Shown in pieces: positions 46,408 to 59,700 of a stretch of 64,000 nucleotides of DNA; positions within the stretch are counted from its first letter, which is position 1; every line of letters begins with the position of its first letter. Source of the DNA: Cryptomeria japonica. Its lineage: Eukaryota; Streptophyta; Pinopsida; Cupressales; Cupressaceae. The DNA lies in assembly GCF_030272615.1 (NCBI RefSeq), contig NC_081412.1, forward strand, positions 22,414,432-22,478,431. The letters run 5' to 3'. The notes beneath the pieces were generated by a model. It did no database searches and was not told the origin of the DNA. It saw only the letters and a list, made by a program, of their open reading frames with translations. Position numbers and translations under genes: made by a program.

Positions 46408-48023
46408 TGGTTGGCATAACTGATGCAGATGAGTTGATGATTGTATCGGTATAAGATTGATGATGACATGATCAATTATCTGTATTGTCATTGATGGAAG
46501 CCTATTTCAATTAATGTTTGTTGATGGTTACAGATGAACTTTGGTGTCTGACTTATTGGATAAGTAATTTGGTCTATTGGATTTAGAATTTTTAAGTATG
46601 ACAAGGTTTATCGATAGGAGTGAGGATTAGGACTTCAACCGGTAAAAGAAAAGATTTTGATGGAATCAGTAAATCGGTGATGGTTGGAGACTTGTGGTTT
46701 GAGACATAAGCTTTTATGATGGATTTATGTGTGTGATCAGAACTGCATCCTATGTTGATTACCAAAAGGCATGTTTTGAATTTCTGATGGAGTTGTGTTA
46801 GGGTTTTAGGACTGGTGATGAATTCACTCAACTAGTAATGATTTTTGATATGACGATGATTGGTAGAGAATCTACATGAAGGAGATAACATGACACAACC
46901 CGTGTGAATAATTTGAATTATGTTTCAGCATGGAAGATGGTACAATATGTGCAAAGTGCTTAGCAGAATGTTCTAAGGGTTTGACTTCTGTACAGATCAG
47001 ATTTTTGTGATGGGTTATGAATAATCAACAGTTGATATTGCATTGTAAATTGTTGTAATGATCTGGATATTGATTTGATATGATGTGTATTGTAAATTCA
47101 AGATGTAATTAGGTTTTATGGCCGACTTAGTTGTTATGGCTATTTAGGGCGACACAATTAATGTTTCATGTGTCGGTGGCATTCGGAGAATGAGTTAAAC
47201 TATCCCAGGGAAGATAAATATTTGCCTAAGTGTTACAGACTGTGAAGCATAACTAGATCTGATTTAGCAAGGTGAAAGTGCAAAGTAACAGATCATTTTT
47301 CATTGTTGTTCCCTAACAGTTACAACAACATAAATCCCTTAACCGGGTAGGTCCTAACAGGCCTTTGCCATCTAAGTCCCCTAACAGGGTAGGTCACAAA
47401 AGAGTGTTTAAATCCTCTAACCAGGTTGATCCTAACAGATCATTAAGCTCCTAGCTGGAGTGATAGGTAAATCCCTTAACCGAGTGACTCCTAACAAGGT
47501 CTGCTCCTAACCGGGCGTATTGTAAGCTCCTAACCGGGCTAAGCTCCTAACAAGGCATACTTTGAAAGAGTAAAAACTATTGTGGGTACCAATCCCCACC
47601 GTGGTTTTTCCCATTTGGGTTTCCATGTCAAAAATCTTGGTGTTCATGTGTGGAATGTCTTTTCATAGTATTTATGTTTTTATACATTATTTCTGATTAT
47701 CGGTTATGATAAGTTTACTATTATTTATCAAAGATCTGTAAATGGTTATTGGTAATATTAATGAATTGATAGATGAAGTATTCTGATCTAATAATAAGTC
47801 AGTATGAGTATGTGTTGATCAAATATCTAGTTGGTGAATATTCTAATTAATAAGATTGTATAAGTGGGTAACAAGTGTATGAGATATACTAAAGGGATAG
47901 ATTCATGTATTAAATGATTTCAGATCTGTTGTAAATAGTATTTTGATTTGAAGTTATAAATTATGTTAATACTGATTCACCCCCCCCCCTCTCAGTATTA
48001 ACTGAATCCTCATAGGATTAACA
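46408..48023 (+). repeat. 5' LTR of element C
   Basis: It is about 1616 bp, from TGGTTGGCAT to GGATTAACA. It contains the shared block GTGGTTTTTCCCATTTGGG at 47601-47619 and a C-run at 47980-47990. The start is placed by comparison with the 3' LTR fragment. Confidence 0.85.
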
Positions 48024-48025
48024 AT

Positions 48026-48039
48026 TGGTATCAAAGTTG
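48026..48039 (+). other. Primer-binding site of element C
   Basis: TGGTATCAAAGTTG lies two bases after the LTR. It is an initiator Met-tRNA type site with changes at the 3' end. Confidence 0.75.
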
Positions 48040-48098
48040 TGGTCCTCTATGTGCAGAAAATCTTAACCGCTTGAGGAAAAGATTTTGAGGAAGACAAG

Positions 48099-49270
48099 AT
48101 GATGAAGAAAGAGGGTCTGAAATTCAACAAGGATAACTATAAGATCTCGAAAGGCAGAATGAAGATATATCTCAAAGGTCTTGGTTCTCAATACTGGAAA
48201 CATGTTAAAATAACATATGTGGCTCCTACTACTGCTCCCTTGACACCGGATGAACTTAAAGATCAGCAAGAGAACATGCAAGCCCTTGAAGCTATTGTAA
48301 GTACTTTATATGATTCTGAATACATTGATGTTCAAGGATTGGAAACTGCACATGAGGTTTGGAAAAAATTAGAAACAATTCATGGAGGAGATGAGCATTT
48401 ACAAAGAGCAAAAGAGGAAAGCTTGAGAGGAAAATTTGATGATATGAAAATGCAAGGAGAAAACATTGCACAGTATGTTGTTGGCGGTATAAAAAGTGAT
48501 GGTGGTAAAATTGATAATGATTTTGTGGTAAGTAAAATGCTTAGAACTCTTCAACCTCAGTAGGCTATTAGAGTATTGGCAATCCAAGAATTGAGATCCA
48601 TTTCAAAGGATAAGGTAATTGTTGACTCTTTGATTGGTAAGCTTACAACCTTTGAGTTAAATAGTTTTGACAATAGTCTGGCAAAATCTACTGAATCTGG
48701 TTTTAAAGCTTTTGTTACCGGTTCGTCAGCTAGAAAAGGAAGAATGTATGTCAAAGTCATGAGTGCATATCTAGTCATGGAGGCCAGGAAAGTGAACACA
48801 ATGAAGATCAAGTAATGGAACTTGAAGCACTACTAGCCAATAGATTTTCAAGAGGCACTGGTAAGTATAAAGGAAAGCTACCTTTAAAGTGTTTCTCTTG
48901 TAGTAAGATTGGTCATATTGTTCCTAACTGCCCTAACACCGATAAGAAATATAAGTTCAAGAAATTCAAAGGGAAAGGCAAAAAACATTGTTATGTTGCA
49001 GTGGATGAAGGTGTGACCGATGAAGAATCTGAAGATGAAGATGACAATGAAGAGATTGTGGTTGTAGTTGTAAAGGAGGAATTGTCTGATGAGAAGGCAT
49101 TGGTTTCTCATGTAGAAAATAGTAATGAATGGATTATAGATAGTGGTTGTTCACACCATATGACCGGAGATAAGAGTAAGTTCCTAACTCTTAGTGAATT
49201 TGATGGAGGTGTTGTTAGATTTGGAAATGACTCTCCTTGCATGGTGAAAGGTAAAGTTCTATTTCTTTGA
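48099..49270 (+). pseudogene. Element C: Gag and protease (broken)
   Basis: It opens with MMKKEGLKFNKDNYKI and the Gag core GLETAHEVWKKLETIH. After a stop (48561) and a frame change it has the zinc knuckle CFSCSKIGHIVPNC, an acidic linker and the protease motif WIIDSGCSHHMTGDKSKF. It aligns with element A (32009-30786). Confidence 0.87.
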
Positions 49271-50724
49271 ATGGGAATAATAATATTGATGATGTATTTT
49301 GGGTTGATGGTCTGAAACATAATCTATTAAGTTTTGGACAACTCAGTGATAAAGGTTATTTTCTTGAGTTTAGTGGTGCAATCTGCAGAATTCTTAGAGG
49401 AAATGGTGAACCGATTGCTATCGAAAAATAAACAATAGGTAACTTATTTCATTTAAATACTAACATCAATAGTTTTCTAGTTGCAAAGATGGAAGATAGT
49501 TGGTTGTGGCACAAGAGATGTTGTCATATGAATTTTAATAACTTGGTGAAGGTAAGAAAGTCTAGTGTTGTGAGAGGATTACCACAAATTGTTAAACTAA
49601 ATAATGTGATATGCAAAGACTGTCAAATTGGTAAGATGACCTCTATTTCATTTAATAGAAAGAAGTGTACATCTAAAAATATTTTGGATTTGGTTCATAC
49701 TGATCTATGTGGTCCTATGAGAACAAAAAGCTATTTTGGCGATAGATATTTCATGCTTTTTACCAATGACTATTCTAAGATGATGTGGGTTACATTCATA
49801 AAGGATAAATATGAATCCTTTAGTAGATTTAAAGCATTTAAATCTCTAGTTGAGAATGAGATCGATAAAAACTTGAAATGCTTAAGATTTGATTGAGGAG
49901 GAGAATTCACATCTGATGATTTTGTCAAGTATTGTGATGAATATGGTATCAAGAGACAGATGTCTGCTCCAAGGACACCACAAGAAAAGGGTGTAGAAGA
50001 AAGGATGAACAAAACAATTGTTGATGTTGTTAGAACAATGTTATTACAAAGTAATATGCCTAATATGTTTTGGAGAGAAGTGGTAAGTATTGTAGTCTAC
50101 ACATTAAACCAGATACTTGTAAAGAAAGACAACAATAACACACCTTATGATCTATGGTATGGTAAAACTCCTTGTGTTAGTTATTTCAAAATCTTTGGAA
50201 GTCAATGTTTTATCAAAAAGGATAACTACACTGGAAAGTTTGATGCAAAATCTGATGAAGGAATATTTCTTGGTTATTCTTCTAAAAGCAAAGCATATAA
50301 ATGCTATAATAAGAGAACTAAGAAAATAGTTGAAAGTGTTAATGTGAAGGTGGATGGTTTGTCAAATAAATCTAAAGGATCAAGCAAGTTTGAACCTAAA
50401 AAAGATGATAATGAAGAAAGACTAGTGATCTTTAAACTGAAAGCACAAAATAATGATCAACTAGCAAATGCAGTATTAAGTGCTCAACCGGTAAGCGAGG
50501 ATAGTGAAGAAGAAAGTAGTGAATTGACTAGTGAATTAGATGAGGAAAATGCAAAACCGACACAAACTATACCTAGATATGTGAGATTAAGTCACTCTCA
50601 GGACCAGACAATTGGTGATAAGAATACAGGTGTGCAGACTAGGAGGAAGATTGGAGAAAATTCTTGTTTGATCTCTACAATGGAACCCAAGATAGTTAAG
50701 GAAGCACTCAAAGACAATGACTAG
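49271..50724 (+). pseudogene. Element C: pre-integrase domain and integrase (broken)
   Basis: After a frame change it encodes DSWLWHKRCCHMNFNN with CKDCQIGK (zinc domain), then the core: DLVHTDLCGPM, LFTNDYSKMMWV, a TGA where TDNGGEF is expected (about 49893), and APRTPQEKGVEERMN with the Glu. A C-terminal GYSSKSKAYKCYNKRTKKI segment and an acidic linker follow. Confidence 0.87.
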
Positions 50725-52212
50725 GTGAAAGCAATGAATGAGGAATTAGATCAAATAGAGAAAAATTAGACATGGTCACTTGTTCCTAGACTGGAGGACA
50801 AGAATGTGATTGGAACTAAATGGGTCTTCAGGAATAAGTTAAATGAAGATGGAAAAGTGGTAAGAAATAAGGAAAGGTTAGTCTACAAAGGATATGCACA
50901 GGAAGAAGGTGAATGGTGAAACTTTTGCACTAGTTGCAAGATTGGAAGGAGTAAGGATGTTGTTGGCATTTGTTGCACATAAGGGATTCAAAGTCTACAA
51001 AATAAATGTCAAGTCAACCTTTTTGAATGGAATTCATGAAGAGGAAGTATACACTGAACAATCTGATGGTTTTTCATTGACCGATGATAAGGACATGGTA
51101 TGTAAATTGCATAAAGCTTTGTATGGTCTAAAGCAGGCACCGAGAGCATGGTATGAGAGATTACATGCACATTTGATCAAGATTAGATTCCAGCATACCA
51201 ATGAGGACAGTAATATTTATCTAAAAACTGATGGAGACAAGATGCTAATAGTTGAATTATTTGTAGATGACATAATTTTTGGTGGAGATGATAATATGAG
51301 TATAGACTTTGTTGATGAGATGAAAAAGGAATTCAAGATGTCTCTAATTGGTGAAATAAAGTTCTTTATTGGATTATAGATCGAACAACTGGATGGTGGT
51401 ATTTTTATCTATCAAAGCAAGTATATTAAAGAGGTGTTGAAGAATTTTGGCATGGAAGATTGTAAACCAATAGGTACACTGATGGTAACAGGTTGCAAGT
51501 TGACAAAGAAAGATGATTCACCTGATGTTAGCAAAAAAGAATACATGTCTATGATTGATAAACTACACTATGTTGTACATAGCAGACCGGACATTGCTCA
51601 TGTTGTTGGGTTAGTTGCAAGATTCCAAAAAGAGCCCAGAGAAAGTCACATGGTGGTTGTTAAGAGGATTTTCCGATATCTTAACAGAACATTAGACTAT
51701 GGATTATGGTATCCCTGCAAAGAAAATTTCACTTTAATGTTTTTACTAATGCAGATTGGTCAGGCAATGTGGATGATAGGAAAAGCACAATTGGTGGAGC
51801 TTTTCTACTCGGAGGAAGACTTGTAGCATGGACAAGCAAGAAACAAACTTGTGTTTCTCAATCTACAGCTGAAGCTAAGTATGTTGATGCATCCATGAAT
51901 TGCACACAAGCCATATGGATGAGACATGTGCTAGAAGGATCCAAGATAGATAGGTTTGAACCATTGACTATCTATTGTGACAATATGAGTGCAATAAATA
52001 TTTCCAAGAATCTTGTACTTCATGCAAGAACCAAGCATATAGAGTTGAAGTATCATTTCTTAAGGGAAAGAGTTCAGGAGAAGCAGGTAAAGATGGAGTA
52101 TGTGAAGAGTAAAGATCAGTTAGCTAATATCTTTACTAAACCATTGCCAAAGACTACTTTTGAGTTTCTCGTAAGTAAATTAGGGGTTAGACCTCTACAC
52201 CGGAAGAACTAA
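50725..52212 (+). pseudogene. Element C: reverse transcriptase and RNase H (broken)
   Basis: Reverse transcriptase blocks: NVIGTKWVFRNKLNEDGKVV, ARLEGVRMLLAFVAHKGF, KINVKSTFLNG, LYGLKQAPRAWYERL, catalytic FVDDIIFGGDDNMS and, after a stop, YMSMIDKLHYVVHSRPDIA. RNase H follows in another frame: NADWSGNVDDRKSTIGGAF, VSQSTAEAKYVDASMNCTQA, YCDNMSAINISKN and DQLANIFTKPLPKT, ending at 52212. Frameshifts near 50920 and 51720. Confidence 0.9.
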
Positions 52213-52567
52213 GATGTTGGAGTTGCATCAATCCTGTAGATTTCATGTTTATTCTTCACTAAGGATTGATGAAGATGTGAGCTACTTCACAGGGGGAGCT
52301 ACTCTAATGTAGTATGATATGATTTATAGTTCTGATCAGATTGAAGTCAAGTGATGTATTTTTAACTTTGGCATTGTTGTCAAAGGGAGAGAATAAAATA
52401 AATCAACTAATCAATTATGGAGAAGAAAAAGAAATCTGATGATCAGGCTTGAGGAGAAGAAAAGACAGTGAAATGCATAGACCGACAGTTAATGTGCTAA
52501 GATGCAGATGATTGGCATATATGATTTTATACTGATTGTAAAATTGATTGGTGTTGCCATCAATGCC
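52213..52567 (+). other. 3' untranslated spacer of element C
   Basis: There is no coding sequence; it runs from the RNase H stop to the purine tract. A run GGGGGAGC lies near 52293. Its last 15 bases and the purine tract match element N almost perfectly. Confidence 0.7.
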
Positions 52568-52579
52568 AAAGGGGGAGAT
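52568..52579 (+). other. Polypurine tract of element C
   Basis: AAAGGGGGAGAT directly precedes the 3' LTR, identical to element N's tract at 8983-8994. Confidence 0.9.
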
Positions 52580-52681
52580 TATTGGCATGATTGACATAAT
52601 TGATGCAGATGAGTTGATGACTGTATCAGTAGAAGATTCATGATGACATGATTAGTTATTTGTGTTTTCATTTATGGCAAC
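52580..52681 (+). repeat. 3' LTR of element C, first 102 bases only
   Basis: It starts TATTGGCATG, where TGTTGGCAT is expected, and matches 46408 onward until about 52680. There the chromovirus LTR begins. Confidence 0.8.
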
Positions 52682-53441
52682 TGGTGCAGTCACCGGTAAG
52701 GAAAAACCTCAAGAGATCTGTCCTACCGGTCAGCAAGTGTAAACACAACAAAAACACAAAGATATGATGGAGATAATGCAAAACTAATAAAATTATATCA
52801 TGAATTATCAATACCATCAACCGGTAATCATCTGGGTTACATAGATTGGCACACAGGCCTGCAAGAACATACAAAATAGGTCACAATCGAGACCTTGAAT
52901 CAAGAGATCTATCTTCTAAGTTCTATCTCCTATCTTCTACTATTTGCTATCTATTGTCTATTGCTTAACTGATGTGTTCATAATGCTCAGTTACACTGAT
53001 ATATATACACAATCCAAGGAAAACAGGTCAGCCCAAAGGATCAAAGCTTGAAGAACACAACCTAATGTGCACAACCAACAAGGTTGACCACATGCCAGAA
53101 ACATCAAGATCAATGTCCAGGACTCCACAAGCTTTAGAATGGGTTCTGGTAGATCACCAGGATAGGTCCTAGGCAATCGGTAACAAAGAAGCAACCGGTA
53201 GCAAGAAACTGTCATGGGAACTGGTAGCGATATCTTGTCGAAAAGTTATCCAAATCCAATGTGGTTTGGAGGAAAGAAAGATGATCAAGTCTTCGAGTAG
53301 AATCCAACTCCATAGGTTCTAATGAGCCAAAAATCGGTACATAGAAAGAAACACTGAAACTACAAACAAAAAGCAAAACAACAAAGGAAAATGTTTTTGG
53401 TTGATGCAAGATTGCCATGAACCGAGGATGCTCCTGCATCA
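52682..53441 (-). repeat. 3' LTR of the chromovirus
   Basis: The minus strand runs TGATGCAGGAGCATCC to GACTGCACCA, 760 bp. The start follows the pol stop by about 30 bases. The second copy is outside the window, so the ends are inferred from TG...CA and the break in element C. Confidence 0.65.
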
Positions 53442-53472
53442 AACATATGGGGTTGTTGAAAAAGTGAGTCTC

Positions 53473-54930
53473 TCACTTTGCAAGGGCCAGAGGAAAACCA
53501 ATGCGGTCTACCTCTACCTGATAAATCCAAGATGAATCTTCAACTAGTATGCCTTTCTACTTTACCAAGTACTCTTTATACTGACTGCTCTAGGTACTGC
53601 GCCCAATCCTACTATCCAAAATGTCTTCAATCTGATCTGGTTCCTTCAGGGGCAACTGTTTCTCCTAGTCTTCTACACTATCTATATTGAATTCTGTTTC
53701 ATGATATTGATAAAGGTTTGCAATATTGAACACTGGTGAAATACTCAAACCATCCGGTATCTCCACTTCATATGCATTTCCAGAACTTAATTTCCTTAAG
53801 ATCTTACAAGGTCCAAACTTCTTCATCTGCAACTTATTATAGTTTCTAACAGGGAATCTCTCTTTTCTCAAATATACCATCACCTCATCGCCAACTTCAA
53901 ATTCCTTATGTCTCCTTTTCTCATCTACCTTTTCCTTATACTTACTGTTCATGTCCTCCAAATGTTATTTAACCTAACTATGTAAGGCTGCCATGTGATC
54001 TACAAAATCCTCTGCTTCTAAACTTCTTTGGTCATCATTGCTAATATCCCTTAATTTTGATACACCTCTAGGATGCATTCCAGTAACTATCTCAAAAGGT
54101 GTTTTTCCGATATTCCTACTCACTGAATTGTTATAGGCAAACTCTGCTTGTGCAAGGATTAAATCCCAACTTTCGGTTTTATCTCCTACTAAACATCTCA
54201 ACACGTTTCCCAAACTCTAGTTAACTACTTCTATTTGTCCATCAGTCTATGGGTGAAAAGTAGAACTGAATTTCAAATCCGTCTTCATCTTCTTCCTAAA
54301 TGTTCTCCAAAAATAGTCAACAAACTTAGTGTCTTTGTCTGAAAATATGCTTTTAGGTAATCAATGCAGTCTCACCACTTCCTTGAAAAATAGGTCTGCT
54401 ACATGAACTGCATCTGATGTCTTCTTACAAGGTATGAAATGAGCCATCTTAGAGAATCTATCCACTACCACAAATATTGAATCATTCCCTCTTTGTGTCT
54501 TTGGCAATCCTAGTATAAAATCCATGCTTATATTCTCCCAAGGTCTAACCAATACTGTCAAAGGTTTATACAATCCCACATTCTAACTACTACCTTTTGC
54601 AACTTGAAAAACTATACAACTCTACACATATCTCTTAACATCCTTATGAATTTTGGGCCAAAATTACTGCTCACTCACCAAGGCTACTGTTTTGTCAATA
54701 CCAAAGTGTCTAGCTAAACCTCCACTATGTTTCTCCTTAATCAGATTCTCCCTCATAGAACTCTTAGGTACACACAACTGAACTCCTCTGAACAAGATTT
54801 CATCCTACATGAAATAGTCCAACCACTTACTCCTATCTGCCATAATCAGTTCTCTACATGCTTTCCAAGGTTCTCCAAAATCTGGGTCATCATCATACAA
54901 GGTCTTCAATTCTTCAAAACCTAATCATGT
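53473..54930 (-). pseudogene. Chromovirus integrase with C-terminal chromodomain (broken)
   Basis: The core includes [40 protein letters not shown] and, further on, WDLILAQAEFAYNNSVSRNI with GKTPFEIVTG. The C-terminal domain has KFGPCKILRKLSSGNAYEVE. Past a stop at about 53667 a chromodomain follows: QIEDILDSRIGRST, SSQYKEYLVK and VEDSSWIYQVEVD, ending at 53473. Chromodomains are thought to steer integration toward particular chromatin. Several stops interrupt the gene. Confidence 0.85.
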
Positions 54931-55789
54931 CACTCTGACCTCTGTCAACAAATTCCTTCTCCTACTTAATGCATCAGCAACTTTGTTAGATTTCACTTCT
55001 ATGCTTCAACATAAAGGTGTAACTTTGCAAAAATTCTACCAATCGCATATGTTTCTGATTCAACTTACTCTGATTGTTCAAATACTGCAAAGCTTGATGA
55101 TCTGTATACAACACAAACTCCTTAGGCAACAAATAATCTCTCCACTTCTTCAAGGCTTGAATTATGGCATAAAATTCTTGATCATATACTAAATATCTTC
55201 TCCTAGCATCATTCAATTTCTCACCAAAATAGTTTATTGCTCTTTCTTCTTGGCTCAAGACTGCTCCAATTGATGTTCCACTTGCATCATAATCAACTTG
55301 AAATAATTTGTTGAAATCCGATAAAACCACATAGGCTACTCTGTCACTTTCTGCTTCAACAACTCAAAACTTTTGTTTGCTCAAGTGGTCCATCTGAATT
55401 CCTTCTTGTCTCTTCTCATGGTCTCAACTGAACTGAAATTTCTAATGAACTTTCAATAGAAACTAGCCAATCCATGAAATGATCTTACCTCTCCAATGCT
55501 TTTTGATGTAGGCCACTCAATGATTTCATTCGCTTTCTCAGGGTCCAGCTTCAGTCCATCGACAGATACCATAAATCCCAAATAGACTAACTCTTCCTTC
55601 ATGAAAGTACACTTCTTAGGTTTATCATCAACTTTTCTTCTCTCAACCTCTACAAAACTTGTCTCAAATGCAACAAATGCTCCTCTTTTGTCCTACTGAA
55701 AATCAAAATGTCATCCAAGTAAACAATAACAAACTTACCCAAGAATTTCTTCAATACCTCATTCATCAACCTCATGAAAGTACTAGGTG
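54931..55789 (-). pseudogene. Chromovirus reverse transcriptase C-terminal part and RNase H (broken)
   Basis: Beginning at [20 protein letters not shown] it carries the catalytic [18 protein letters not shown]. RNase H follows in 55330-54986: FQVDYDASGTSIGAVLSQEE, YLVYDQEFYAIIQALKKWRD and LYTDHQALQYLNNQ. Stops lie near 55650 and 55330. Its N-terminal part is at 61792-62621, across copia element B. Confidence 0.87.
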
Positions 55790-55794
55790 CATTA

Positions 55795-56679
55795 TGTAAG
55801 GAAGTTAAGTAGCGGAAACAACTTCCTACACTAACCTTGAGAGGAGGGTAATGCAAAAATTTTTCAGATCATTACAACAGTTACAGAAAATAGAAATAGA
55901 TATAATAGCATTCATACCACAACACAGTGATTTATGTGGGGAAAACCCTTTCGGGAGAAAAACCCCACCCTCCAAAAGCAGCTCAATATTTTATTCAGCA
56001 ATCAAAAACAGATTACAACATACTTGCAGAGCAAGCTCTTCGCAGGAGTACCACTAATCAGAGATTCAGAGGCAACTCAATAGCCATAGGACTCTTACAC
56101 ACAACCTCTATCTCACACACCTCATAAATAGGAGATACAATACAAGAAACCGTCAAACGGTATTACAAAACCATGGGCTAAAACCACCCAATAAGGTGTA
56201 GCCGACCTTATCTCCCTTCTATGACATGTTAAAGCACACATCAACATGTGTCGCTCCCTTTTACAGCTCATTCATGTATCCCATATAAATTATTTTTCCT
56301 ATTTCAGGAGTACAAACTTTCGGAGGCCATAACTTGAGAACCGGGTGTCCGATTGACGAACCGTTTGAAGCGCCGGAAAGCTCGCGAAGTGCTCTATCAC
56401 CTCGTAACCCGCTTTGCTGGTTACGGCCACTTTTCAGGGCATTTCGGAGCCTCTAAAGTCCCCAAATTTAAGTTTAAACATTTTATTGCACCCCTCCAAG
56501 ATGAAAACTTTAATATCTTCAAAACTAGCTGTGACCTTGTGACGCAACTTTACCGGAATGCTTATCTAGCCAACCAAAAGCTTCCGGGAGAGTTTCGCAC
56601 CATTTCGTGCTCAAATGAAAAATTACTATAAATAGTAACCTCACATAAATGCAAGGTTGAGACACCGTTTTTCCCAACA
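55795..56679 (-). repeat. 3' LTR of element B (left copy)
   Basis: It is 885 bp; on the plus strand it runs TGTAAGGAAG to TTTCCCAACA. The purine tract ACAAGTGGGAGATT (minus strand, 56680-56693) adjoins it. Confidence 0.95.
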
Positions 56680-56735
56680 AATCTCCCACTTGTCGAACAC
56701 CTTGCATGAGCGGAAGGGAATGTCAACACAATGAA

Positions 56736-59700
56736 TCAATTGCTAGGGGCCATAAGGCCCATAGACTCTGAACACCATCTGAACTTCTTTGTGCTCACAG
56801 CCTTAGTTAAAGCATCTGCAACATTCATCAAAGTTTCCACCTTAACCAGCTTCACCCTACCATCTTCGACCATATCTCTAGCAAAATGATACTGAACATC
56901 AATATGTTTGGTCTGGGCATGAAATGTCGGGTTCTTAGCTAGGCTAATTGCACTCTGACTGTCACAGTAAATTGTCACTGTACCTTGTTTTATTCCAATA
57001 TCTAAACACAGTCTTTTAAGCCAAATGGCCTCTTTACAAGCATGAGTAGCTGCCATATACTCTGCTTCAGTAGTGGATAAGGCAACCACAGCCTGTCGCT
57101 TACTCATCCAGCTAATTGCACCACCAAACAAAGTAAACACATAAGCACTGGTGGATCTTCTTCTATCAATATCACCTGCCCAATCTGAATCCACATAACC
57201 ATGGATATCAAGGGAAGTCATGTCTCCAACTGAATTACCATGATAACACAAAGAATACTCTGAAGTACCCTTCAAATATCTGAAGACTCTTTTGACTGCA
57301 TCCCAATGAACTCTACCAGGATTAGACATATATCTAGAAAGTACTCCCACTGCTTGGGCAATATCTGGTCTAGTATAGACCATAGCATACATCAAGCTTC
57401 CAACCGCACTCTGGTAAGGCACTCTGCTCATGTCTTCCATCTCCAATGGGGATGTAGGACAATCTGAAATAGATAGTTTCATTCCAACTGTAAAAAGAAC
57501 ACTCAATGGTCTACAATTCTGCATGTTGAACCTCTGTAACACTGAATTCACATACTTACTCTGGCCTAGCCATAGCTTTCTGTTCACCCTATCTCTTCTA
57601 ATTTCCATCCCAAGAATGTGCTTTGCTGCACCAAGATCTTTCATTTCAAATTTAGCAGTGAGCTGAGACTTCAGTTCTAAAATCATACCTTTCCCTTTGC
57701 CAATGAATAACATATCATCAACATACAATGCAATGAATAAGAAATGATCACCATAAGATTTATAATAAACACTGATCTGATTTAGAACGTTCAAATCCCA
57801 AACTCAACACATATGTATCAAATTTCTGGTACCACATCCTAGGACTTTGTTTGAGGCCATACAAAGATTTCTTCAATTTATAGACCAAATTACTTTTGCC
57901 TTTCACCACATAATGCTCTGGCTGTGTCATATAAATATCTTCCTCCAGATCACCATGAAGGAAAGCAGTTTTCACATCCATTTGCTCAACCTCTAAATCA
58001 TAAGCAGTAGCAATAGAAAGCAAAAATCTAATGGACGTCATTTTTGCAACAGGAGAAAATATCTCACCATAATCAACACCCTCAACCTGAGAGTAGCCTT
58101 TTGCAACCAACCTTGCTTTATACTTCTCAATGCTTCCATCTGAACCAATCTTTTTCTTGAACACCCATTTACAACCAACAGGTTTTCGTCCTTCAGGCAA
58201 TGGTACAAGATCCCATGTATCATTCTTTTTCAAAGCTGCCATTTCTTCCTCCATAGCAATCTTCCAGGATTCTGCATCATTCATACCTAATGCCTCTTCT
58301 ACAGATTTTGGTTCATCCACACTAGTATTCAGAGCAAAAATACATCTCCAATCATCAGGTGAATACCTTTCAGGTGGTTGTCTATGTCTTGTAGACCTTC
58401 GAACAAGCTGAGTTGGAGGTTCTTCCTCCTCTTCTGAAGATTCAGAGCTAGACGAGCTCTCCTCAAATTCTTGCCTATCTAGGGGTCTTGATTCAACTCT
58501 TTCAGGTGTAGAAGGAAGTTGAATCACATCTTCTTGTTTAGTCTGTTCTGGCTGCAATGTAACAGAAGGAGACTTAATTTCTCTAAAAATAACACTTCTA
58601 CTATGAATTACCTTTTGTGCAACAAGGTCCCAAAGCTTGTATCCTTTCACACCATAACTATACCCGATGAAGATACATTTCACAGCCTTGTTCTCTAACT
58701 TTGTTCGCTTCTCCTTTGGCACATGTGCATATGCCTCACAACCAAAAACTCTAAGATGTCTCAATGAAGGCTTGTGACCTGACCATGCTTCCATAGGTGT
58801 TTTATCAACAAGAGCTGATGTAGGAGACCTGTTAATCAGGTAGCAAGCAGTGGCAACAGCTTCAGCCCAAAACTTTTTTTCGAGACCAGCACCACTCAAC
58901 ATACTCCTAGCCTTCTCCATCAGTGTCCTGTTCATTCTTTCTGCAACTCCATTCTGCTGTGGAGAATACGGAGTTGTCTTCTGCCTGTTAATTCCACAGT
59001 CTTTACAGAATCTATCAAAATCATTAGAGCAAAACTCACCGCCATTATCAGTTCTCAAACATTTTATTTTCTTTCCAGTCTGCAACTCAACCATTGCTTT
59101 AAATTCTTTAAAACGACTAAAAACCTCAAATTTACTCTTTAGAAAATAAACCCATGTCCTTCTACTAAAATCATCAATAAATGAAACATAATATGTGGAT
59201 TTTCCAATCGAAGAGACATCTACTGGACCAAACACATCAGAATGGATAAGATCCAAAACACCACAAGTTTTATGAGAACTCGAGTAAAACTGAACGCGGT
59301 TTTGTTTTCCATAAATGCAATGCTCACAGAAATCAAAGTCAAGGTTACAGTCATTCAAACCTTCAACAAGGTTTTTATTTTTCAAGGTCCTTAGACCCTT
59401 TTCTCCAATGTGGCCAAGTCTCTGGTGCCATAACATAGTCTTCTCTGCAGGTAACTTTGTTTCAGATGAAAGAGCACCCTTAGGTACCCAAAAACCATTT
59501 CCATCTGCTGAAGGTGAAACCTTCAAATCTTCCAGTGAAGTATCCGCAGATTTACTTTTTACAGAAGTGCTATTACACTCAACAGTGTATGCTTCAAGCT
59601 TATACAAAGTGCCAAACCTGACACCTCTAGCAACTACCATAGCACCCTTAATCATCTTACATCCTGCTTCAGAAAAGACTACCTGCACACCCGCATCTAT

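Larger units (their letters stand above)
46408..52681 (+). mobile_element. Ty1/copia element C (SIRE-like), 3' LTR truncated
   Basis: The order is 5' LTR, primer site, Gag, protease, integrase, reverse transcriptase, RNase H, spacer, purine tract, then the first 102 bases of the 3' LTR, which ends where the chromovirus inserts. The enzymes (ARLEGVRMLLAFVAHKGF, FVDDIIFGG) are of the type found in SIRE/Maximus elements. Coding is broken by several stops. Confidence 0.88.
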
